From positions 1-64,000 of the forward strand of contig QBWF01000001.1 of assembly GCA_003283665.1 (NCBI GenBank): a stretch of 64,000 nucleotides of DNA, given 5' to 3'. Below the pieces are notes generated by a model. It was given only the letters and a program-made list of their open reading frames with translations. It was not told the DNA's origin and did not search any database. The position numbers and the translations under genes were made by a program. This document shows, piece after piece, positions 58,694 to 64,000 of the stretch. The stretch comes from Prochlorococcus sp. AG-315-I14. GTDB lineage: Bacteria > Cyanobacteriota > Cyanobacteriia > PCC-6307 > Cyanobiaceae. Every line of letters starts with the position of its first letter. The stretch's first letter is position 1.

Positions 58694-59482
58694 AACTCGT
58701 TCCTCTGTATTTTGGATGACAGACTTAGCTTCTATTTTTTGCGTTATTAAAGGTTTCATCTCATCCATTTCGTCTGCGTTAGGAAGTTCCAAACAATAAC
58801 CAGCGCCATAAACAGTTTTAATAAATCTTGGTTTACGTGGTTCTGGCTCAAGCTTTGTTCTCAAATGTCTAACATGAACTCGTATGGTTTCAATATCATC
58901 ATCAGGCTCATAGCCCCAAACTTCTTTCAGTATTAGAGAAGGAGCAACTGTCTGCCCATGTCTTTGCAACAAACAATGCAGTAATTCAAACTCAAGATGA
59001 GTCAGGCGTACTGCAAAATCAAACCATATCGCCTCAAATCTTTCAGGCACAAGTGTTAGAGGACCATAATTTAACAGTTCTGGCTGGCTACTACTACCTA
59101 ATGGTGCACGATTTGTTCTTCTCAATAAAGCTTTAATCCTTACCTGTAATTCTTCAAGATCGAATGGTTTGGTTATGTAATCATCTGCACCTGAATTGAA
59201 TCCAGTCACTTTATCTTTAATTCCTCCCAAGGCAGTAATCATTAAAATCGGTATTGATGATGTTCTTTCATCCCTTCTAAATCTTTGGCAAAGAGTTAAA
59301 CCATCCACTTTTGGAAGCATTAAATCAAGCAAAATTAGATCTGGAGAATATTGCAAAGCAAGTGCTTGACCCTTTATCCCATCCTCTGCTTTTTGGACAT
59401 CAAAACCAGTATGTTCTAAATGTCCTGCAACCAGATCACGCATATCCTGGTCATCTTCAATTAATAAAATACAAGGCTTCAT
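58685..59482 (-). CDS. rpaA: OmpR-family response regulator RpaA
   Basis: RpaA is the master output regulator of the cyanobacterial clock (SasA-RpaA). I start at ATG 59482 (265 residues; [21 protein letters not shown]). A TTG-type start upstream at 59518 lacks family support. It has phospho-Asp53 in [48 protein letters not shown], and a winged HTH ([19 protein letters not shown]...[22 protein letters not shown]). The [15 protein letters not shown] segment separates it from RpaB. Confidence 0.92.
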   Translation of the reverse strand: MKPCILLIEDDQDMRDLVAGHLEHTGFDVQKAEDGIKGQALALQYSPDLILLDLMLPKVDGLTLCQRFRRDERTSSIPILMITALGGIKDKVTGFNSGADDYITKPFDLEELQVRIKALLRRTNRAPLGSSSQPELLNYGPLTLVPERFEAIWFDFAVRLTHLEFELLHCLLQRHGQTVAPSLILKEVWGYEPDDDIETIRVHVRHLRTKLEPEPRKPRFIKTVYGAGYCLELPNADEMDEMKPLITQKIEAKSVIQNTEERVSV

Positions 59483-59836
59483 TAAGTTTGCCTGAGTTAA
59501 AAAGTAGCTGAAAAGCAACTACTAACCAATTTTGTATGATTATCTCAAAATTTTGTTTTTATTGCAGAATTCGAAATAATGAATTTCTTTGCATAAACAC
59601 AGTAAAACCTATTCTCTCACTGCATTTTAGTCCTATTCTTGGCACGAAAAATTTTTCATTGTCTATAGAAAGTCTTCCAATTCAGACGCTCACTGTTAAG
59701 CAATTTCCAAAAAGATTTACAAAAATTCTGACGGATAATATTTATTAGTTCAATGATTGAATAACTCAAATTGAAATATAACTCTTAACTAAAGAGTTGT
59801 ATTTATGGTCTTCGTTAAAGAAGTCATTTATCCAAT
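59483..59836. other. 354-bp gene-free region upstream of rpaA
   Basis: Between the rpaA start and the tRNA-Asn terminator I see no credible gene. A 70-codon plus-strand frame (59536-59748) has the composition of chance AT-rich sequence. The space probably carries the rpaA promoter and leader. No clear operator dyad stands out by eye. Confidence 0.5.
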
Positions 59837-59864
59837 AAAAAAAAGACCCCTTTTAGGGGACTTT
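59837..59864 (-). terminator. intrinsic terminator of tRNA-Asn
   Basis: Read on the minus strand: AAGTCCCC, loop TAAAA, GGGGTCTT, then an unbroken run of Ts (plus-strand As at 59837-59844). The CCCC/GGGG core is flanked by one T-T mismatch and then G-C and A-T pairs. It lies 27 bp past the 3' end of the tRNA in its direction of transcription. Confidence 0.8.
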
Positions 59865-59890
59865 ACTTGTGTCCTTAAAGAGTGTTAAAG

Positions 59891-59962
<72 letters not shown>

Positions 59963-59991
59963 TTGAAACAATATGAACTTACCCTTTAAGG

Positions 59992-60675
59992 TTACATAAG
60001 GGCAAGTGATTTTAATTCTTGGAATACTTTTGAACCAGAATTCCATTTGCTAATTCTTCCTTTTTCCATTACTGCAGCTCCATCACAAAAATATAATTCT
60101 TCAAGTCTATGGGTAATCCATATTGCGGTAACTGGAGATTGAGAAGAAATCGTCAATTTCTTGACAACTCTTAGAACAGATTTTTGACTTTCAGGGTCTA
60201 AAAGAGCTGTTGGCTCATCAAGCAAAAGCAAATTGGAATTACTAACAAGAGCTCCAGCCAAAGCCAAACGCTGCTTTTGCCCTCCACTCAGTGTATGTAT
60301 TGGTCTATCTAGCATTTCTGCTAAGTCGACTTGATACAGAGCGGATTGAATACAGTCAGTCCTCTCTTGCATGGAGTAGAGGTTAGGCATACAAAGCATC
60401 AGCTCACTTTTACAAGTTGGCATTAATAGCTGATGATCTGGATTTTGGAAAACACATGAAGGCCTGAAAGAGCAAGAAATGTTGCCACTTTGAGGCTGAA
60501 TTACTCCAGTGATCAGACGAAATAATGTACTTTTACCGCTTCCATTTTTGCCAACTAACATCCACAACCCAGGCTTTTTTATTGAAAAAGAACATTCATC
60601 AAGAACTTTAATTCCATTTGCCCAGCCAAAAGAAACTTTATTAAATTCTAAATTAGTTGGTTCAGCTGAATTCAA
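59992..60675 (-). CDS. ABC transporter ATP-binding protein
   Basis: The 227-residue ATPase has Walker A GKNGSGKST (residues 42-50), the Q-loop region VFQNPDHQLLMPT, the signature LSGGQKQRLALAGAL, Walker B LLLLDEP and the switch histidine in WITHRLEEL. The Q-loop with FQNPDHQL is the hallmark of ECF/CbiO-type metal or vitamin importers. No permease or substrate-binding gene lies beside it, so its partner and substrate are unknown. It is 28 bp from tRNA-Asn on the same strand. Confidence 0.88.
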   Translation of the reverse strand: MNSAEPTNLEFNKVSFGWANGIKVLDECSFSIKKPGLWMLVGKNGSGKSTLFRLITGVIQPQSGNISCSFRPSCVFQNPDHQLLMPTCKSELMLCMPNLYSMQERTDCIQSALYQVDLAEMLDRPIHTLSGGQKQRLALAGALVSNSNLLLLDEPTALLDPESQKSVLRVVKKLTISSQSPVTAIWITHRLEELYFCDGAAVMEKGRISKWNSGSKVFQELKSLALM

Positions 60676-60698
60676 AATTTATATGACCTTCAATGTAA

Positions 60699-60962
60699 TT
60701 AAGGTTGAATTGAAAAACCAGGACGCTTACCACCAGCTGATCCACTGGCTTTTTCATAAATTTGTACTGCTAATATTTCACTCACAAGAACAGCAATTTT
60801 TTTATCTTCTACTTTTTCACAATCAATCTCAATGAGCTTTGGATTTCCTTTTTGTATAGAATCACTTATTTGCTTATAAAGGATCTCAGCATCTGAATGC
60901 TTTTTTCTCTGAACAATCAAAGGTAGAGGGCTAAACTTAATAGTCAACTCGATACAATACAC
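60699..60962 (-). CDS. UPF0367 family protein
   Basis: This small cyanobacterial protein of unknown function is 87 residues from GTG 60962; a TTG at 60971 would add three. Family features are IELTIKFSPLPLIVQRKKHSDAEILYKQI, LIEIDCEKVEDKKIAVLVSEILAVQIYEK and the C-terminal KRPGF. No membrane segment or catalytic motif is visible. It lies 23 bp upstream of the ABC ATPase gene on the same strand, possibly co-transcribed. Confidence 0.8.
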   Translation of the reverse strand: MYCIELTIKFSPLPLIVQRKKHSDAEILYKQISDSIQKGNPKLIEIDCEKVEDKKIAVLVSEILAVQIYEKASGSAGGKRPGFSIQP

Positions 60963-61070
60963 TTTATCCAAGCCAAGTACTTTTTCATTCTGACCAAGAA
61001 CTGGCAGAATTGGTGTAGGATATTTTAATAATAAGATTTGAAATAATATTTTGAAATAAAGATTATAGAA

Positions 61071-62636
61071 TCAATCATTACAAATGAAAAGATCCCAATC
61101 ATTTGTTTTCTTAATTAAATTACATTGATCTATATTTCTATTGTCCAAAGTCTTTATTCGTTTTTTTGCATACCAATTCAAACTAGGTCTCTCAAAACTA
61201 TTTCTAATATAAATTTTTTCATAATCAAATTCTGATATAAATTCAGCAACTGGTCTCACCTCCCAATTCTCATTTAGCTCCCATAACCAAAATTGACTCC
61301 CCATAAGAGATATTAAACCTATTAAGCTTCCTAAAACTATTGAAATAAAACCAAGCTTACGCAAATTTTTTCTTGATCTTGATAGTAAAAAACCTCCAAA
61401 TAGCCACCCTAAACTAATATATAATATCATCCCTAAATAAGGCCTTGCCCATAAATTAAAACCTAAAAATATAAAGCAGCATAAAATAAATAAACAAAGT
61501 CCTAGAAATAAGATTAAATAAGGTATTTTTGTTAATAACTTTTTAGTATAAATACGATCAATATTTTGTCTCTGAACCAACCAAGATAATGGTGGACCGC
61601 ACAATAAAGCAAATGGCAACCAAAATGGATGACTATACCAAGGAAGTTGCATTTTTAATGGAAAAATACTTCCTGCTATAACTATCTGAGTAGAAAAAGC
61701 CCAAATACCCCAACGAGTATTTAATTGGCAACATGCCCATATCAAACCTATTGGCCAAACAACAATCCAAGGCCAACCACCCTCTAAAATTTCAATTATT
61801 GGTACCAAAAACCCTAATTCACTTCCAGAACCTTGTTGAAATAATACTCTTCCTGCACCATCACCCCACCATAACCAAAAAGCACCTGATCCATAAGAAA
61901 ATATGTTCCATACATGCCATGCAATCCCTGGAATAAGTCCATAAAAAAACCATCCCCAAGAAAAATTATGTGGATATTTTTTAGATTTATATTCCCAAAA
62001 CAAAGGAAATAAAGTTGCTATTAAGGCCGGAATAACTAAAGGAGCCTTAAGTAGAAGAATGAAGCTACATGCAAACCCTGCAGCTAGTAAATGAAATTTT
62101 GCAGACTTTTTCGTATCAATTGAGACAAAACAAAGCCATAAAAAAGCAATTGCACTTAATTGCGTGCCATCAAGCATGGCCATTCGTCCATTACGAACAA
62201 TAGGCAATAAAGTCAATAGAACTGAAGATGTTGCGATGCTGGCTATTCGGTCATGAGGGCGCAAATACCATTGAATTAAGCCTCCTAATGGAACAACAAA
62301 AGTAGATAAAAGTGCTGGAAAGAACCTGATATAAAATTCAGAAGGTAATAAATCAATATTAGTTTTAAACTTTTGACTAATTCCAATTGCAAAAGATATT
62401 ATCCAATGCAATCCAGGAGCTTTATTTAGATATGGTTTATCCCACAAAGTGGGCAGTAATCGATCTAAGCCTTGTTTGTGATTTAATTCCAAGGCAACCC
62501 TAGCAACTGTACCCTCATCAAAGTCTCTCAAAGGGAGATTTCCCAGAGCAAAAAATGCAATGCCACAAGCAATGGACCAAAAAAGAAACAGCCACCAAAT
62601 TGGAGGTCTATATGTTTGGGAAATACTCTCGTTCAA
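61071..62636 (-). CDS. polytopic membrane glycosyltransferase (ArnT/PMT-like)
   Basis: The 521-residue protein has about 11-13 hydrophobic segments and, in the first loop, LRDFDEGTVARVALEL. The acidic pair there matches the catalytic site of GT-C enzymes such as ArnT and protein mannosyltransferases. A second loop has DKPYLNKAPGLHW, also typical. Such enzymes use polyprenyl-phosphate sugars and modify lipid A, proteins or envelope glycans. The acceptor is unknown here. The C-terminal 60 residues are soluble and lysine-rich. Confidence 0.82.
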   Translation of the reverse strand: MNESISQTYRPPIWWLFLFWSIACGIAFFALGNLPLRDFDEGTVARVALELNHKQGLDRLLPTLWDKPYLNKAPGLHWIISFAIGISQKFKTNIDLLPSEFYIRFFPALLSTFVVPLGGLIQWYLRPHDRIASIATSSVLLTLLPIVRNGRMAMLDGTQLSAIAFLWLCFVSIDTKKSAKFHLLAAGFACSFILLLKAPLVIPALIATLFPLFWEYKSKKYPHNFSWGWFFYGLIPGIAWHVWNIFSYGSGAFWLWWGDGAGRVLFQQGSGSELGFLVPIIEILEGGWPWIVVWPIGLIWACCQLNTRWGIWAFSTQIVIAGSIFPLKMQLPWYSHPFWLPFALLCGPPLSWLVQRQNIDRIYTKKLLTKIPYLILFLGLCLFILCCFIFLGFNLWARPYLGMILYISLGWLFGGFLLSRSRKNLRKLGFISIVLGSLIGLISLMGSQFWLWELNENWEVRPVAEFISEFDYEKIYIRNSFERPSLNWYAKKRIKTLDNRNIDQCNLIKKTNDWDLFICND

Positions 62637-62778
62637 TTACAAAAATTATTTAATCTCTTTATATCTCTAATAAAGCAATAAAGCTTTTATATGAAAAACA
62701 TTTCAGAGGAATTAATGAACTCTTTCATTTTCAACAAATTATTTTCTGAAATCTACTGAAAGTTAATTCAATCTAACA

Positions 62779-63747
62779 ATGAAAATTGCTAATAACATAA
62801 CTTCTTTAGTTGGGCAAACACCCCTTGTTAAACTAAATCGTTTACCAAAAGCCTTTGGATGCCAAGCTGAAGTGATTGCCAAGTTAGAAAGTTTCAACCC
62901 AACTGCTTCCGTAAAAGATCGAATAGCAGGGGCAATGGTTGAATCAGCTGAAGAAGATGGGACTATTACTGCTGGTAAGACGGTACTAATTGAGCCAACT
63001 AGCGGTAATACCGGGATCGCACTAGCAATGGTAGCTGCAGCAAAAGGATATCGACTAATACTCACAATGCCAGACACTATGAGCACAGAAAGACGCTCCA
63101 TGCTTAGGGCATTTGGAGCAGAGCTTCAACTCACTCCTGGAAAAGAAGGCATCCAAGGAGCTATTGATCTCGCCCAAGAATTAGTAGCTTCTATTCCCAA
63201 TGCCTATTTACTTCAACAATTCGATAATTTATCCAATCCTGCAATTCATGAAAAAACTACTGCTAAAGAAATCTGGGAAGGTTGTGATGGATTAATTGAT
63301 GGATTAATTGCTGGTGTCGGTACTGGGGGAACAATTACAGGTTGTGCGAGATTCTTAAGACAAAAAAACCCAACAATCAAGATTTTTGCAGTCGAACCTT
63401 TTTCGAGCCCTGTCCTTTCAGGAGGCCAGCCTGGATCTCATGTAATACAAGGAATAGGAGCGGGATTTATTCCTAATGTATTAGACATGAGTCAAATAGA
63501 TCAGGTGATAAAAATTCATGATCAGGATGCCATGGAAATAGGAAGAAGGCTTGCGAAAGAAGAAGGTCTACTTAGTGGTGTTAGCAGTGGAGCAGCCGTT
63601 GCCGCAGCCTTGAAAATTGGCAAAAATCCTGCATATTCTAATAAAAGGTTAGTTGTTATTTTGCCTAGCTTTGGCGAAAGATATCTTTCAACAGATATGT
63701 TCACCTCAATCCCATCAAAGCTATCCGAAGGCAAAGAATATCTATAA
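62779..63747 (+). CDS. cysK: cysteine synthase A (O-acetylserine sulfhydrylase)
   Basis: CysK makes cysteine from O-acetylserine and sulfide. The 322-residue PLP protein has the Schiff-base lysine in NPTASVKDRIAG (Lys46), PTSGNTGIALA, GVGTGGTITG and AVEP, and the C-terminal SGVSSGAAV and LPSFGERYLST. Length matches CysK. It is divergent from the membrane glycosyltransferase with 142 bp between, in which I see no gene. Confidence 0.96.
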   Translation: MKIANNITSLVGQTPLVKLNRLPKAFGCQAEVIAKLESFNPTASVKDRIAGAMVESAEEDGTITAGKTVLIEPTSGNTGIALAMVAAAKGYRLILTMPDTMSTERRSMLRAFGAELQLTPGKEGIQGAIDLAQELVASIPNAYLLQQFDNLSNPAIHEKTTAKEIWEGCDGLIDGLIAGVGTGGTITGCARFLRQKNPTIKIFAVEPFSSPVLSGGQPGSHVIQGIGAGFIPNVLDMSQIDQVIKIHDQDAMEIGRRLAKEEGLLSGVSSGAAVAAALKIGKNPAYSNKRLVVILPSFGERYLSTDMFTSIPSKLSEGKEYL

Positions 63748-63773
63748 TAGAAAATGTTAGTTAATGATAAATA

Positions 63774-64000
63774 ATGAAGAGAAATCCCTATGAAGTATTA
63801 AAAGTTTCTCAACATGCAAACTGGTCAGAAATCAAGTCTGCTTATAAGAAACTTGTAAAGATACATCATCCAGATACTGGAGGAGATCAAAATATAATGA
63901 TTGAAATCAATGCTGCTTGGGAAAAATTAAAAGTAAAGAATAAAATTCCTTATTCAACTAGAAAAGATGATATTTACAACCCTCCTATATACAATGAAAG
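63774..64000 (+). CDS. DnaJ-domain protein, N-terminal part
   Basis: The frame starts with ATG at 63774, 26 bp after cysK, and runs off the right edge after 75 codons. It opens NPYEVLKVSQHANWSEIKSAYKKLV and contains the HPD signature in KIHHPDTGGD followed by INAAWEKL, so the first 60 residues are a J domain that would stimulate an Hsp70. What follows is outside the window, so the type of J protein is open. Confidence 0.88.
   Translation, partial: MKRNPYEVLKVSQHANWSEIKSAYKKLVKIHHPDTGGDQNIMIEINAAWEKLKVKNKIPYSTRKDDIYNPPIYNE

Noticed and set aside
59536..59748. 70-residue plus-strand frame upstream of rpaA
   Set aside because: No ribosome-binding site, domain or hydrophobic pattern; it lies where the rpaA promoter is expected.
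62691..62759. 22-codon frame with a GAGGAA motif upstream of cysK
   Set aside because: It is too short and of ordinary composition; no attenuator-like run of cysteine codons was seen.

Overview
The window is an AT-rich, gene-dense stretch of a small oxygenic cyanobacterial genome. It is almost certainly Prochlorococcus, and the gene content fits a low-light or SS120/NATL-like lineage better than a high-light one, although I cannot fix the clade from sequence alone. The case rests on NDH-1 genes in the cyanobacterial arrangement, chlM, crtP/crtB, Ycf3, Ycf34, RpaA, RpaB, an RbcR-type LysR regulator, a PedR-like regulator, the cyanobacteria-restricted families DUF3285, DUF3172, DUF3352 and UPF0367, phylloquinone genes, very short spacers and many start/stop overlaps. 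I see no mobile element, prophage, CRISPR array, rRNA or clear horizontally acquired block.

Layout. 1-6.2 kb: the end of a DUF2062 gene, mnmE, nadC, argS and a HisC-like aminotransferase, then a 425-bp stretch with no intact gene. 6.2-9.2 kb (minus strand): prfB (with its programmed frameshift), a DUF3285 gene, ybeY, dgkA and pabA/trpG. 9.2-10.5 kb: glutaredoxin and gshB, overlapping. 10.4-15.6 kb: phylloquinone genes menF, menA-menC-menE and a DHNA-CoA thioesterase placed directly behind ndhH. 16.8-26.6 kb: housekeeping genes (rsmH, cysteine desulfurase, a Ycf29-like regulator, chlM, nagA, purE, cysC, SUI1, trpB, rhodanese, DUF3352). 26.8-32.3 kb: gltA, ndhA-I-G-E, nadK and a CYTH protein. 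32.3-35.9 kb: a 52-residue protein, a PedR-like regulator, metF, a sugar nucleotidyltransferase and scpA. 36-45 kb: ndhD, ndhF, a zeta-carotene isomerase candidate, rbcR, DUF3172, ndhM, crtP and crtB. 45-52.6 kb: an RRM protein, cca, ycf34-tsaB, and the run rpaB-plsX-fabH-fabD-plsC. 52.7-64 kb: radA, ycf3, a copper ATPase, tmk, holB, rpaA, tRNA-Asn, an ABC ATPase, UPF0367, a membrane glycosyltransferase, cysK and the start of a DnaJ-domain gene.

The functional themes are photosynthetic electron transport (eight NDH-1 subunits at four loci, the phylloquinone supply for photosystem I, and Ycf3 for its assembly), pigments (chlM and the phytoene-to-lycopene steps), membrane lipid initiation, and light or redox regulation (RpaA, RpaB, RbcR, PedR-like, Ycf29-like).

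I did not find a convincing undescribed biological system. The observations most worth a second look are the apparent ATA start codon of citrate synthase, the RF2 frameshift site, an arginine where o-succinylbenzoate synthase normally has its second catalytic lysine, two small ORFs in intergenic space, and the RpaB-lipid operon with a tandem-repeat extension on PlsX.
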